Shown: positions 34,458 to 44,180, numbered from the stretch's first letter. The stretch: DNA of 64,000 nucleotides from Ignavibacteriota bacterium (GCA_016713565.1 JADJOX010000006.1:62001-126000), one strand, 5' to 3'. Numbers and translations: made by a program. The notes: generated from the letters alone by a model not told the origin.

Positions 34458-35608
34458 GCAATTTCAAAGAATTAATTGACAAATATGAAGTAAATGTTTA
34501 TCCCAAACGTGATGTTGTAATTGTAAAAGGAAAAGACGCAAAACTTTGGGATGAAAACGGGAAAACATATATAGACTGCGCAGCGGGAATTGGAGTTGCA
34601 ACAATTGGACATTGCAATGAAAAAGTCGCATATGCAATTTCAGAACAAGCGCGAACGTTGATCACAAATCCCGCGATTTTTTACAACGACAAAAGAGCTC
34701 AAATTTTAGAGAAACTTGTTTCAATTTCTCCAAAAAGTTTAACAAAAGCATTTTTAACAAATTCAGGGACTGAAGCGATTGAAGCTGCCATAAAATTTGC
34801 GAGAGTTTCAACAGGAAAGACAGATTTTATTACTGCAATGAAAGGTTTTCACGGAAGAACATTGGGCGCTTTAAGCGGAACTTATAAATCCGAATATAGA
34901 GAACCATTTGAACCGCTCGTGCCGGGATTTAGTTTTGTACCGTTCAATAATTTGGAAAAATTGGAAAGCGCGATTACAGATAAAACCGCGGGAATTATTT
35001 TGGAAGTTGTTCAAGGTGAAGGCGGAATAAATATTGGTTCTAAAGATTATTTTGAGGGCGTTAGAAAAATTTGTGATGAAAAAAATATTTTAATGATAAT
35101 TGATGAAATTCAAACCGGTTTCTGCAGAACCGGCAAAATGTTCGCTTGTGAACATTTCGAAATTCAGCCTGATATTATGACCGTCGCAAAAGCAATTGCC
35201 GGAGGTTTTCCAATGGGCGCAGCTTTATGTTCGGAAAAAGTAAATATTTCGGTTGGAAAACATGGAACTACATTTGGAGGTAATCCATTAGCTTCAGCAG
35301 CTTCACTTGCAGCAATTGAATTTATGCTCGAAAATAATTTGGCTGGTCAAGCAAATGAAAAAGGAAATTATTTTGTTTCAAAAATTGATTTGGAAAATTT
35401 ATCTAAGGTTAGATCGGTTAGGAATCTTGGTTTAATGATAGGAATTGAATTGAAAGAAAAAGTTCAGCCTTATATTATAGATCTTATGAATAAAGGAGTT
35501 TTGGCAATGCCTGCTGGAACAACGGTTTTACGTTTACTTCCGCCCGCAGTAATAAGTCATGAGGAATTAGATAAAGTAGCAGAGATATTGAACGAAATGC
35601 TTAAGTAA
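34454..35608 (+). CDS. lysJ: LysJ, LysW-aminoadipate semialdehyde aminotransferase
   Basis: PLP-dependent class III aminotransferase (ArgD-like) that turns the LysW-bound semialdehyde into LysW-lysine using glutamate. It is 384 aa. Features are NSGTEAIEAAIKFAR (103 onward), GFHGRTLGALS, Asp217 in MIIDEIQTGFCRTG and PLP Lys236 in TVAKAIAGGFPMGA. The last gene of the run, it converges on the glycosyltransferase gene after five bases. The final release enzyme LysK is not found beside it or elsewhere in the window. Confidence 0.93.
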   Translation: MSNFKELIDKYEVNVYPKRDVVIVKGKDAKLWDENGKTYIDCAAGIGVATIGHCNEKVAYAISEQARTLITNPAIFYNDKRAQILEKLVSISPKSLTKAFLTNSGTEAIEAAIKFARVSTGKTDFITAMKGFHGRTLGALSGTYKSEYREPFEPLVPGFSFVPFNNLEKLESAITDKTAGIILEVVQGEGGINIGSKDYFEGVRKICDEKNILMIIDEIQTGFCRTGKMFACEHFEIQPDIMTVAKAIAGGFPMGAALCSEKVNISVGKHGTTFGGNPLASAASLAAIEFMLENNLAGQANEKGNYFVSKIDLENLSKVRSVRNLGLMIGIELKEKVQPYIIDLMNKGVLAMPAGTTVLRLLPPAVISHEELDKVAEILNEMLK

Positions 35609-35613
35609 TAAAA

Positions 35614-36285
35614 TTAACTTTTGAACAATACTTTTAGAAATCCAAGAATTGTTGGAATTGCTTTCATTTTAGAATCATCGTTTCCGTATATTGTGGGAAT
35701 TTCAAAATAACCGATTGTATAATTTTTTTTGCAGCATTTTACTATCATTTCGCTTTCCGCTTCAAATCCTGAAAAAGTTGGAAGAATTTCTTTTAATATT
35801 TCTGTTTTAAAACCTCTAAATCCTGATTGACTGTCTAAAATATTTTTACCGGTTTTTATACTTAATAATTTCGAAGTTAAATAATTACTCATTCTTCTGT
35901 GAAAAGGCATTTCAGATTTAAGTATATTTCTTTTTCCAATAACCATATCAAATTTTATTAACCCATTTAATAGATTAGGTATGTACTTGGGATCATGCTG
36001 TAAATCCGCGTCAAGTGTTATTGTATAGAAATTATTTTGTTCTATACTTTTGATAAATCCGGTTTTTAGAGCTTCTCCTTTTCCTAAATTTTTTTCATGT
36101 GAAATTAAAAATATATTTCCGTTTTCAGGAATTTCTGAATTCCAAGAATCGGTAGATCCATCGTTTACAATAATTATTGAATCTACAAATTTCGAAGTTT
36201 CTGAAATTATTTTTTTTAGTGTGTTTTTTTCGTTATAGAAAGGAATAATTGCACAGCAATTATTTTTGTTTTTTGAAATATTCAA
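35614..36285 (-). CDS. Family 2 glycosyltransferase (dolichol-phosphate mannosyltransferase-like)
   Basis: Cytosolic GT2 enzyme likely using a nucleotide sugar and a polyprenyl phosphate or similar acceptor. It is 223 aa. GT-A motifs are CAIIPFYNEKNTLKKII, IIVNDGSTDSW, NLGKGEALKTGF and the DADLQHDP DxD motif, then SQSGFRGFKTEIL. No C-terminal membrane helices are visible. Its start overlaps the end of cdaA by 26 bases. The acceptor is not indicated. Confidence 0.88.
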   Translation of the reverse strand: MNISKNKNNCCAIIPFYNEKNTLKKIISETSKFVDSIIIVNDGSTDSWNSEIPENGNIFLISHEKNLGKGEALKTGFIKSIEQNNFYTITLDADLQHDPKYIPNLLNGLIKFDMVIGKRNILKSEMPFHRRMSNYLTSKLLSIKTGKNILDSQSGFRGFKTEILKEILPTFSGFEAESEMIVKCCKKNYTIGYFEIPTIYGNDDSKMKAIPTILGFLKVLFKS

Positions 36286-37081
36286 ATATGTTCTTAATTC
36301 CTCTATCCTTTGATAAAACCATACTCTTTATGATTTGATTCTTCAAACCTTCTTTAGATAACCCAGAAATAAGTTTCCCTTTATCCGCAACGGAAATTCC
36401 GCCTGTCTCTTCAGAAACAATGATACTGATTACATCTGCTGTTTCAGTTATACCAATACCGGCTCTGTGCCGCATTCCTAAAATTCTACCGTCGATTGAT
36501 GTTCTTTCCGTTAATGGCAGTGTACATCTTGCGGCTTCAATAATGTTATTGTTAACAATCACCGCACCATCGTGCAAAGGACTTCTCGGGAAAAAAATAG
36601 AACGCAGCATGTTTTTATTTAATTTCGCGTTCAATATTTCCCCGCTTTCAATAACGCTTCTCAAGCCGGTTGATTTTAGATAAACAATTAAAGCTCCGTG
36701 CTGATGCTGCGCGAGTTCAAAAGCGGCTTCAGTAATAATATCTGCTGCTGAATTTATTTCGTCATTCTTTACAAAAATATTAAATAGCGGATTTTTACCA
36801 AGAATTACCAAAAGTCTTCTGATTTCAGGTTGGAATAAAACAATAAAAGCTATTACCCAAATATCAGTTATTAAATTTAATAACCAACCTAAAGCTCTGA
36901 AATTTACTGCTTGAGCAACAAACGAAAGGAATAAAATAATAACCAATCCAATAAATATTTGCGCGGCAATTGTACCTCTGATCTTTTTGTAGAGTTTATA
37001 AATAATAAACGTAACAAGAAGAATATCTATAAGATCAACGAGTGTGAAGGGTAAAAAACCTATTTTAAATATTTCAAACAT
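36260..37081 (-). CDS. cdaA: Diadenylate cyclase CdaA
   Basis: Makes the second messenger c-di-AMP from two ATP. It is 273 aa. Three N-terminal membrane helices (about 13-90) precede the DisA_N catalytic domain, with PLHDGAVIV (DGA) and GMRHRAGIGITE (RHR) motifs both intact and the conserved GILNAKLNKNML-type stretch. The neighbour folP overlaps its start by eight bases, a pairing I recall for CdaA in Bacteroidota-like genomes. No phosphodiesterase (GdpP/PgpH) is in the window. Confidence 0.92.
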   Translation of the reverse strand: MFEIFKIGFLPFTLVDLIDILLVTFIIYKLYKKIRGTIAAQIFIGLVIILFLSFVAQAVNFRALGWLLNLITDIWVIAFIVLFQPEIRRLLVILGKNPLFNIFVKNDEINSAADIITEAAFELAQHQHGALIVYLKSTGLRSVIESGEILNAKLNKNMLRSIFFPRSPLHDGAVIVNNNIIEAARCTLPLTERTSIDGRILGMRHRAGIGITETADVISIIVSEETGGISVADKGKLISGLSKEGLKNQIIKSMVLSKDRGIKNIFEYFKKQK

Positions 37082-37913
37082 TCAATAGTTCAGGTTCTGT
37101 AATAAAATTAAATATTTTTTTTAATTCAACCGTATTTTTAACATTGTGTGTTCTAATAATTTTTGCACCTTTTAATGCCGCTATGGTTTCACTAATTATC
37201 GTAGAATTATCTCTTTCCGTAACATCAATATTTAATGATTTACCAAGAAAAGATTTTTTAGATAATCCAATTAAAAGAGGTTTACTCAATTTCTTAAAAT
37301 TATCAAGTTTATTTAGAATTTGGAAATTATCTTTTACCCTTTTTCCAAATCCAATTCCCGGATCAACAATTATTTTTTGAATTCCTTGTTCGAACAATTC
37401 GATAATTTTCAATTCAAAAAAATCATAAAGTTCTTTAACAACGTCATGGTAATTGGGATTGACCTGCATATTCTTTGGTGTTCCTTTCATATGCATTAGT
37501 ACATAAGTCAATTTATTATTTTTTACGATTTCAAAAATATTATTATCAAACATTCCGGCGCTGATATCATTAACAATTTCAATTCCAAATTCCAATGACC
37601 GCTCAATTATTTTAGATTTGAAAGAATCGATGGAAATTATAATTTGTTTATCAATTTTCCTAATGTCTCTTAAAACAGGAATAACTCTGTTAAATTCTTC
37701 TTCTGCGGAAATAATATCTGATCCTGGTCGTGTGGATTCACCACCAATGTCAATAATATCAGCTCCTGAATCAATCATTTTTAATGCGTGATCAACAGCT
37801 GAATTTTTATCTGAAAACTTACCTCCATCTGAAAATGAATCAGGTGTTACATTTAAAATTCCCATTACCAAAGGAACTTTTGAATTTAGTAATTGATTAT
37901 AAAAATCACCCAT
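37074..37913 (-). CDS. folP: Dihydropteroate synthase
   Basis: Folate synthesis: joins p-aminobenzoate to dihydropterin pyrophosphate. It is 279 aa, normal. Motifs are MGILNVTPDSFSDGG, ADIIDIGGESTRPGSD, SIDSFKSKIIE, VNDISAG, IVDPGIGFGKRVKDN and the C-terminal IRTHNVKNTVE. The sulfonamide-binding loop regions look normal. It overlaps cdaA by eight bases and nagA by one base (the nagA stop ends inside the folP start), so the genes are coupled. Confidence 0.95.
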   Translation of the reverse strand: MGDFYNQLLNSKVPLVMGILNVTPDSFSDGGKFSDKNSAVDHALKMIDSGADIIDIGGESTRPGSDIISAEEEFNRVIPVLRDIRKIDKQIIISIDSFKSKIIERSLEFGIEIVNDISAGMFDNNIFEIVKNNKLTYVLMHMKGTPKNMQVNPNYHDVVKELYDFFELKIIELFEQGIQKIIVDPGIGFGKRVKDNFQILNKLDNFKKLSKPLLIGLSKKSFLGKSLNIDVTERDNSTIISETIAALKGAKIIRTHNVKNTVELKKIFNFITEPELLNV

Positions 37914-39085
37914 TAAAATTTCACATTTTCAGAAATATATCTTATTTCACCATTCATAATTGTCATTTCAACATTAAGATCTTTATCCAAAACAACAAAA
38001 TCCGCGGGTTTTCCACTGGATATAATTCCGCTGTCCAATTTGATAACTTTAGCGGGATTAACAGTTGCCATTCTAACTGCTTCAGGCAATTTTGCTCCGG
38101 TAGTATCACAAATATTTTTAATTGCTCTATTTAATGTAAGTGTACTTCCCGCAATTGTTCCGTCTTCCATTACAGCTTTATTACCGGACAGAGTAACGCT
38201 CTGATCGGAAAATTGGGTCTTTTCGCCTTCGTGCATTCCTCCTACTCGAATAGAATCGGTAATTAAAATTATTCCTTTTGAAGTTTTTGATTTCAACAGA
38301 AATTCCATAGTTGCAGGATGGACATGATAAGTATCGGCAATTAATTGAACTTTAAGTTCATCCCTTAAAAGCGCCGCAATTGCAACTCCGGGATTTCGAT
38401 GATTTATTGGTTTCATGGCGTTGAACATATGTGTTATATGTGCTGCACCGTGATCAATTGCAAGATCAACTTGTTCATAAGTCGCTGTAGAATGACCAAT
38501 TGAACAAACAACACCGTTAAAAGACGCTTCTCTAATTACATCCAAAGCTCCGTCCAATTCCGGTGAAATTGTCATCATTTTCATTAAGCCTAAAGACGCT
38601 TCCCACATTTCTTTAAAAGATTCAATGGATGGTTTCCATAAATAATTTTCATTCATCGCTCCTTTTAATTCGGGATTCAAATACGGACCTTCCATATGAA
38701 TTCCGACAATGTTTGTTTTTGGATTTGATTTAATATATTTAGCAACTCTATTTAAATCATCCAGAACAGCTTTTTTCGGTTTTGCGTGAAGACTAGCAAG
38801 AATTGATGTTGAACCTTTTGTTATAAAATATTCACTGATTTTTTTTATGCTTTCGTCAGACTCATCGGAAAAACCGTAACCGCCGGCTCCGCCATGAACG
38901 AGAAGATCAATAAATCCGGGGAAAATATATTTTCCGCTTACATCGTAAGCTTTTATTCCTGCAGGAATTTGAGATTTTGATTCAGGACCAACTTGATAAA
39001 ACATTCCGTTTTTGGTTGTAATTGTTCCCTTTTTTAATATTCTAAACGGTGTCACAATATCCGCACCGATAAATGCTAATTCCAT
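37913..39085 (-). CDS. nagA: N-acetylglucosamine-6-phosphate deacetylase
   Basis: Amidohydrolase giving glucosamine-6-phosphate and acetate in amino-sugar recycling. It is 390 aa. Motifs are KYIFPGFIDLLVHGGAGGYGF, the metal Glu in GIHMEGPYLNPE, GHSTATYEQVDLAIDHGAAHITHMFNAM with metal His residues, LIADTYHVHP and the catalytic Asp in ILITDSIR. The matching deaminase nagB lies 4.2 kb away on the other strand. Confidence 0.94.
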   Translation of the reverse strand: MELAFIGADIVTPFRILKKGTITTKNGMFYQVGPESKSQIPAGIKAYDVSGKYIFPGFIDLLVHGGAGGYGFSDESDESIKKISEYFITKGSTSILASLHAKPKKAVLDDLNRVAKYIKSNPKTNIVGIHMEGPYLNPELKGAMNENYLWKPSIESFKEMWEASLGLMKMMTISPELDGALDVIREASFNGVVCSIGHSTATYEQVDLAIDHGAAHITHMFNAMKPINHRNPGVAIAALLRDELKVQLIADTYHVHPATMEFLLKSKTSKGIILITDSIRVGGMHEGEKTQFSDQSVTLSGNKAVMEDGTIAGSTLTLNRAIKNICDTTGAKLPEAVRMATVNPAKVIKLDSGIISSGKPADFVVLDKDLNVEMTIMNGEIRYISENVKF

Positions 39086-39088
39086 AAT

Positions 39089-39745
39089 TTAATCCATTAT
39101 TAAGTTCTTTAATTCAACAGTTGATTCGGTAATATTTTCATTTTTAAATACAGCGGTTCCTGCAACAATAACATTGCAACCTGCGTCTTTAACTTTTTTA
39201 ATATTTTCCTTTGTAATTCCGCCATCAACTTCTATTAAAAAATTATAATTTTTTGACTTTTTAATTCTATTAAGATTAACAATTTTATCCAAAGTATAAT
39301 CAATAAAAAATTGACCTCCAAAACCGGGATTGACCGACATAATTAAAACCAAATCCACAATTGGCAAAACCGGCAATAACATTTCAATTGGCGTTGCAGG
39401 ATTGACAGCAACACCTGCTTTTACGTCAAACTCCTTAATAAGCTGAATGGTTCTGTCCAAATGTTCATTATTTTCTTGATGGATAGTTAAAATATTTGCA
39501 CCAGCTTCTGCAAATTCTTTAATAAGATTTTGAGGATTATTAATCATTAAGTGCACATCAAGAGGAATTTTAGTCAATTTTTTTACCGCTGAAATTACAA
39601 TTGGTCCAAATGTAAAATTCGGAACGAAATGTCCGTCCATCACATCGCAATGAATAAAATCTGCATTGCCTAATTCAACGGCTCTTATTTGATTGGATAA
39701 TTTTGTAAAATCTGCAGCAAGTATTGAAGGTGCTAATAATGCCAT
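39089..39745 (-). CDS. rpe: Ribulose-phosphate 3-epimerase
   Basis: Interconverts ribulose-5-phosphate and xylulose-5-phosphate in the pentose phosphate pathway. It is 218 aa. Motifs are APSILAADFTKL at the start, HCDVMDGHFVPNFTFGP with metal-binding His and Asp, DVHLMI, LIMSVNPGFGGQFF, and EVDGGITKENI. All active-site residues look present. It lies three bases from nagA and two from the PASTA gene on the same strand. Confidence 0.95.
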   Translation of the reverse strand: MALLAPSILAADFTKLSNQIRAVELGNADFIHCDVMDGHFVPNFTFGPIVISAVKKLTKIPLDVHLMINNPQNLIKEFAEAGANILTIHQENNEHLDRTIQLIKEFDVKAGVAVNPATPIEMLLPVLPIVDLVLIMSVNPGFGGQFFIDYTLDKIVNLNRIKKSKNYNFLIEVDGGITKENIKKVKDAGCNVIVAGTAVFKNENITESTVELKNLIMD

Positions 39746-39747
39746 TT

Positions 39748-40479
39748 TTAATCTTGACTTTTAGTTATAAACAAATCTATTGAGTCCCCAACAGCAACTA
39801 AAGTATTTTTACTAGGAAATTGTGAAATTACAGTATTTGGAAGTAAGTTTTTTGATACTTCATAAGTAATTGTTCCAACCGAAAGCGAATTTGTCTCAAG
39901 TGTTGAAGTTGCTTCTTTATACGACATTCCCAAAATATCTGGAACTCGGACCATCCCAATATTTGGACCAACACTTACAAATAATTTTATTTTTGATCCA
40001 TTCGATAAATTTAAACCCGAAATTGGAAATTGTTCTACAACCGTATTAATGGAAAATTCAGAATTAACTTGCTCAACTTCTGAAATTTCAAAACCAAGTC
40101 TTTGTAAAGTTATTTGTGCATCTCTAACAGATTTTCCTACGAGATCAGGCATAACTTTAAGAGGATTGCCGCTGCTGATATGAAGATGAATTGTTCTATT
40201 TTTTTTAACTAAACTTCCGGCTTCCGGTTTCTGAAAAATTACGTGGTCTTTTGGTATTTTCTCACTATATCTTGGACCTTCAAATGCGGCAACTAAACCA
40301 TTGTCATCCAATATTTCGGCAGCTTCTTCCTGCGATAATCCGATTACATCAGGGACTTCTATTTCATCTCCTTCAACATATAAAGGCATAATTATAACAT
40401 CAAAAATAAAGGCTAAAATTGCAATAAAAGATGCGGCAATTGCAAATATGGTTAATATTTTCTTATACGATTCTTTCAT
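39748..40479 (-). CDS. Membrane-anchored PASTA-domain protein
   Basis: A 243 aa protein with a short cytosolic start, one transmembrane helix (about 8-33, ILTIFAIAASFIAILAFIFDVIIM) and three PASTA repeats outside (about 36-102, 104-171 and 173-240), each with the VPDVIG-like opening (IEVPDVIGLS, KVMPDLVGKS, RVPDILGMS). PASTA domains bind peptidoglycan fragments or beta-lactams in kinases and PBPs. No kinase or transpeptidase domain is attached. The role is probably in envelope assembly; this is inference. Confidence 0.85.
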   Translation of the reverse strand: MKESYKKILTIFAIAASFIAILAFIFDVIIMPLYVEGDEIEVPDVIGLSQEEAAEILDDNGLVAAFEGPRYSEKIPKDHVIFQKPEAGSLVKKNRTIHLHISSGNPLKVMPDLVGKSVRDAQITLQRLGFEISEVEQVNSEFSINTVVEQFPISGLNLSNGSKIKLFVSVGPNIGMVRVPDILGMSYKEATSTLETNSLSVGTITYEVSKNLLPNTVISQFPSKNTLVAVGDSIDLFITKSQD

Positions 40480-40607
40480 AAATTCAAATATATCAAATGG
40501 CTTTTTTTATAACAACTTATAATTTTTTATTCTAATTAAAATATTGTAATTTTACTATTATTAGGCTATTTAAGTAGAAATCATCAATTATAAGACAAGA
40601 GGTTTGC

Positions 40608-42110
40608 GTGTTTAAAAATCATCCCAAAGGACTTGCTGTACTCTTTTTTACGGAAATGTGGGAAAGATTTGGATTTTATACAATGATCGCAATTTTTGTG
40701 TATTATCTTCAAGAAAATTTTAAATGGGACCAAGCAACTGTAACAAATATTTATGGAATTTTCATGGCAGGAGTATATTTTACTCCAATTTTGGGCGGCT
40801 GGATTGCCGATAATGTTTTAGGTTATGGTAAAACAATTATATTTGGCGCAATTGTAATGGGTATCGGCTACGCAATAATGGCAATACCTACCGATAATTC
40901 TTATTTAGTATTTGCCGGTTTGTTTGTTATTGCAATTGGCAATGGTATGTTTAAGGCAAATATTTCTGTTTTGGTTGGAAACTTGTACGGTCATTCTGAA
41001 ATTTCTTTAAAGGATGCCGGATATAATATTTTTTATATGGGAATAAATGTGGGAGCATTTTATGCTCCATTTGCCGCAGCCGGAATAAAAAGTTTTTTAA
41101 TGAATAATTTTGGCGCAACATTAGCCCAAGGTTATAATGCCGGATTTGGAATTGCATCAATTGGAATGATCTTTTCACTAATAATATTTACAGCTTTTAG
41201 AAAATATTATCAACAAGCCGATTACCAATCAAAAAAAGAAGTAAAAGTAGAAAAAGATGTTGTTTTAACTAAGCAGCAGGAAAAAGAAAGAATAATCGCT
41301 TTGTTAACAGTTTTCGGAATAGTAATATTTTTCTGGATGGCATTTCATCAAAACGGCGCCGCATTATCTTTATTTGCAAGAGATTATACTCACCAGTTTG
41401 TTGGGAAATTCACATATTTACTTTTTGATGTTGTTAGTCTGCATGCAATACTTTTTGCGATTTTCGGTTTAGCTGCTTTGTTGAAAAAATCTAATTCTTC
41501 TAAAATAAAATCTTTTGGCGGAATATTTACATTAGCTGGATTATCCCTACTCATATATAAAATCTCATCTTTACCAGAATCAGGAAAAATTTCACCAGAA
41601 CAGTTTCAAGCATTTAATCCAATGTTTATAGTTTTAATTACACCAATAATTATAAATTATTTTTCAAAATTAAATAAAAAAGGTAAAGAACCGTCTTCTC
41701 CCGCAAAAATTGGAATTGGAATGTTAATTACGGCAATAGCCTACGTAATTATGATTATTGCGTCTCTGGGTTTAGCACCGGTTTATACGTTAAATGGTTC
41801 CACATCCGCTATTACAGTCAGTCCTTTTTATTTAATAGGTACTTATTTTACGCTTACAATTGCTGAACTGCATTTAAGTCCAATGGGACTTTCGTTTGTA
41901 TCAAAAGTTGCCCCGCCAAAAATGAAGGGACTTTTAATGGGCGGCTGGTTTGGAGCTACAGCGACAGGAAATTATTTAGCCGGTTTTGTTGGAAGGTTTT
42001 ATCAGGAATGGGAATTGTGGCAATTTTTCCTAATTTTAATTGTTTGTGCGGCATTAGCTTCATTAATGGTTGTTTTTACGTTGAAAAAATTAAAAAGTGC
42101 AACATCATAA
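40608..42110 (+). CDS. Proton-dependent oligopeptide transporter (POT/PTR2, MFS)
   Basis: Inner-membrane symporter for di- and tripeptides. It is 500 aa with 12 to 14 membrane helices. The POT N-terminal signature FFTEMWERFGFYTMIAIFVYYL carries the proton-coupled ExxER-type motif, and the second signature NIFYMGINVGAFYAP is present. The C-terminal half has SPMGLSFVSKVAPPKMKGLLMGGWF. The start is GTG with AAGAGG just upstream. Divergent from the PASTA gene across a 128-base gap. Confidence 0.9.
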   Translation: MFKNHPKGLAVLFFTEMWERFGFYTMIAIFVYYLQENFKWDQATVTNIYGIFMAGVYFTPILGGWIADNVLGYGKTIIFGAIVMGIGYAIMAIPTDNSYLVFAGLFVIAIGNGMFKANISVLVGNLYGHSEISLKDAGYNIFYMGINVGAFYAPFAAAGIKSFLMNNFGATLAQGYNAGFGIASIGMIFSLIIFTAFRKYYQQADYQSKKEVKVEKDVVLTKQQEKERIIALLTVFGIVIFFWMAFHQNGAALSLFARDYTHQFVGKFTYLLFDVVSLHAILFAIFGLAALLKKSNSSKIKSFGGIFTLAGLSLLIYKISSLPESGKISPEQFQAFNPMFIVLITPIIINYFSKLNKKGKEPSSPAKIGIGMLITAIAYVIMIIASLGLAPVYTLNGSTSAITVSPFYLIGTYFTLTIAELHLSPMGLSFVSKVAPPKMKGLLMGGWFGATATGNYLAGFVGRFYQEWELWQFFLILIVCAALASLMVVFTLKKLKSATS

Positions 42111-42126
42111 ATTTTAAGGAATATAT

Positions 42127-42891
42127 ATGTTAGTTATTATTAAAAATGATTATGAATCATTAAGTCAAGAAGCCGCAAAAGTTATTGCGGATCGTTTAAA
42201 GAAAAAGCCGAATTTAGTAATTGGTTTGGCAACCGGGAGCACACCTTTGGGTTTGTATAAAGAATTAATAAGACTGCACAAATACGAAGGATTGGATTTT
42301 TCTAAAGTTGTAACTTTTAACTTAGACGAATATATCGGTCTTCCGCCATCGCATGATCAAAGTTATCATTATTTTATGCAGAAGAATTTCTTTTCGGAAA
42401 TTAATTTGGATCCAAGGTTTATTCATGTTCCGCAAGGAATGGCGAACGATATAAAATTATTTTGCAATTGGTATGAGGACAGAATAAAAAGTTTCGGCGG
42501 AATTGATATTCAAGTATTAGGAATTGGCGCAAACGGACATATAGCATTTAATGAACCCGGTTCATCATTAGGTTCAAGGACAAGGATTAAAACATTAACT
42601 CCAACCACAAGAGACGATAATAAAAGATTTTTTGAAAAAGGCGAAGATGTTCCGAAATACGCGATAACAATGGGAGTAGGAACAATTATGGATGCAAAGG
42701 AATTACTGCTTGTCGCTTCAGGTGAAGGGAAAGCCGAAGCAATAAAAGCTGCTGTGGAAGGACCGATTACTGCTATGTGCCCTGCTTCAATAATCCAAAT
42801 GCACAAAGAAGCTTTTGTAATTATTGATAAATCCGCATCTTCTCAATTAAAAGGTAATTATGTCGATACTTGGGAATCACTTATTCTCTAA
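42127..42891 (+). CDS. nagB: Glucosamine-6-phosphate deaminase
   Basis: Converts glucosamine-6-phosphate to fructose-6-phosphate and ammonia. It is 254 aa. Motifs are GLATGSTPLGLYKELI, the catalytic Asp in FNLDEYIGLP, LGIGANGHIAFNEPGSSL with catalytic Asp/His region, and ITMGVGTIMDAKELLL. It precedes the alternative glmU gene, and with nagA forms the amino-sugar branch of the window. Confidence 0.94.
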   Translation: MLVIIKNDYESLSQEAAKVIADRLKKKPNLVIGLATGSTPLGLYKELIRLHKYEGLDFSKVVTFNLDEYIGLPPSHDQSYHYFMQKNFFSEINLDPRFIHVPQGMANDIKLFCNWYEDRIKSFGGIDIQVLGIGANGHIAFNEPGSSLGSRTRIKTLTPTTRDDNKRFFEKGEDVPKYAITMGVGTIMDAKELLLVASGEGKAEAIKAAVEGPITAMCPASIIQMHKEAFVIIDKSASSQLKGNYVDTWESLIL

Positions 42892-42908
42892 TAAATAAAA
42901 GGTTAACT

Positions 42909-44162
42909 TTGAAAAGTTTATGCATATTTGAAGATGAAGAATATAAACAACTTCAGCCGTTGACTTTAATCAGGCCTTCTTACCATTTGAAATGCGGGAT
43001 TTTATCTTTACACAGAAAGATTAGAAGAAATTATCCGAATGTAAGAGTAGAGCTTAATACTCGCGGTTATCTAAGCAATTTAATAAAGCAAAATCATCCG
43101 GCAGAAATTGTAAATCATGTGATGTCCGATATGATGCTTTTTCTTAACGGAAGAATTCTTACTGACGATACTTTGGTAAATCAAATACCGTTCGAAGGTA
43201 AAGACGAATTATTTATTTCGAATAACAATTTTATCGGAGCTCGTGTAAGCGGTAAAAATTTGGAAAAAATAAGCAATTCGTTAAAAGATGTTCTATCTAA
43301 AAATGATTTCCCGAACTTACCTGTTAAAGAAGTCGATGTAACAATAATAAATTATCCTTGGGATTTGATTACTTACAATCATCAAGAGCTTATTAAAGAT
43401 TATAAAAAATTAACTAGTGAACAGGAAAATTTCATTAAAGAATTTCCAGGAGTGTATTTACTCAATAAGAAAGATATTTTCTTGGGTAAAAATGTGGTTA
43501 TAAAACCGGGAGCAATTTTAGATGCGGAAGATGGACCCATTTTTATTGGAGATAACGTTACAATTATGCATAATGCTTCTATTCAAGGACCAGTTTTTAT
43601 TGGTGAAGAATCAATTGTTAAAATGAGCGCAACAATATACCATAATACCAGCGTTGGGAAAGTGAGTAAAATAGGCGGAGAAATTGAAAATACGATTATT
43701 CACAGTTATTCCAATAAACAGCATAATGGATTTTTAGGAAATTCATATTTGGGTTCATGGGTAAATCTTGGAGCCGGAACAACCAACAGCGATTTAAAGA
43801 ATAATTACGGAACTATAAAAGTTCTTATTAACAATCAATTGATTGACAGCGGTAAGCAGTTTATTGGTTTAACTATGGGCGATCATTCAAAAGCGGCAAT
43901 TAATACATCATTTAATACCGGAGCGGTAGTTGGTGTTTCAAGCAATATTTTCGGCGGAACTTTTCCACCAAGATATATTCCTTCATTCAGCTGGGGCGGA
44001 TCGGAAGCATTGACAACTTATGATATAGATAGAAGTATAGAAGTTGCCGAAAGAGTTATGCAAAGAAGAAATGTTGAACTGACCGAAATAGATAAAGAAT
44101 TATTTAGAACAGTATTTAAATTAACCGAGAAAGAACGAAGAGATAAAGGATTCCCTAAATAA
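42909..44162 (+). CDS. Alternative GlmU-like sugar nucleotidyltransferase/acyltransferase
   Basis: Two-domain protein with an N-terminal nucleotidyltransferase-like region and C-terminal left-handed beta-helix (hexapeptide repeats from about residue 190, such as GDNVTIMHNASIQGPVFIGEE). From the TTG at 42909 it is 417 aa. The pattern LTLIRPSYHLKCGILSLHRKI matches the Bacteroidota-type replacement for GlmU. It probably makes UDP-GlcNAc for cell wall and LPS. Placement after nagB supports amino-sugar work. The classical GlmU opening LAAGxGTRM is absent. A longer start at 42870 would overlap nagB and is less likely. Confidence 0.85.
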   Translation: MKSLCIFEDEEYKQLQPLTLIRPSYHLKCGILSLHRKIRRNYPNVRVELNTRGYLSNLIKQNHPAEIVNHVMSDMMLFLNGRILTDDTLVNQIPFEGKDELFISNNNFIGARVSGKNLEKISNSLKDVLSKNDFPNLPVKEVDVTIINYPWDLITYNHQELIKDYKKLTSEQENFIKEFPGVYLLNKKDIFLGKNVVIKPGAILDAEDGPIFIGDNVTIMHNASIQGPVFIGEESIVKMSATIYHNTSVGKVSKIGGEIENTIIHSYSNKQHNGFLGNSYLGSWVNLGAGTTNSDLKNNYGTIKVLINNQLIDSGKQFIGLTMGDHSKAAINTSFNTGAVVGVSSNIFGGTFPPRYIPSFSWGGSEALTTYDIDRSIEVAERVMQRRNVELTEIDKELFRTVFKLTEKERRDKGFPK

Positions 44163-44180
44163 GTAAGAAACTTACGCTTA

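Noticed and set aside
44163..44180. GTAAG-AAA-CTTAC small inverted repeat between the alternative glmU and NFACT genes.
   Set aside because: Five-pair stem without T run and within an 18-base gap; too weak to call a terminator.
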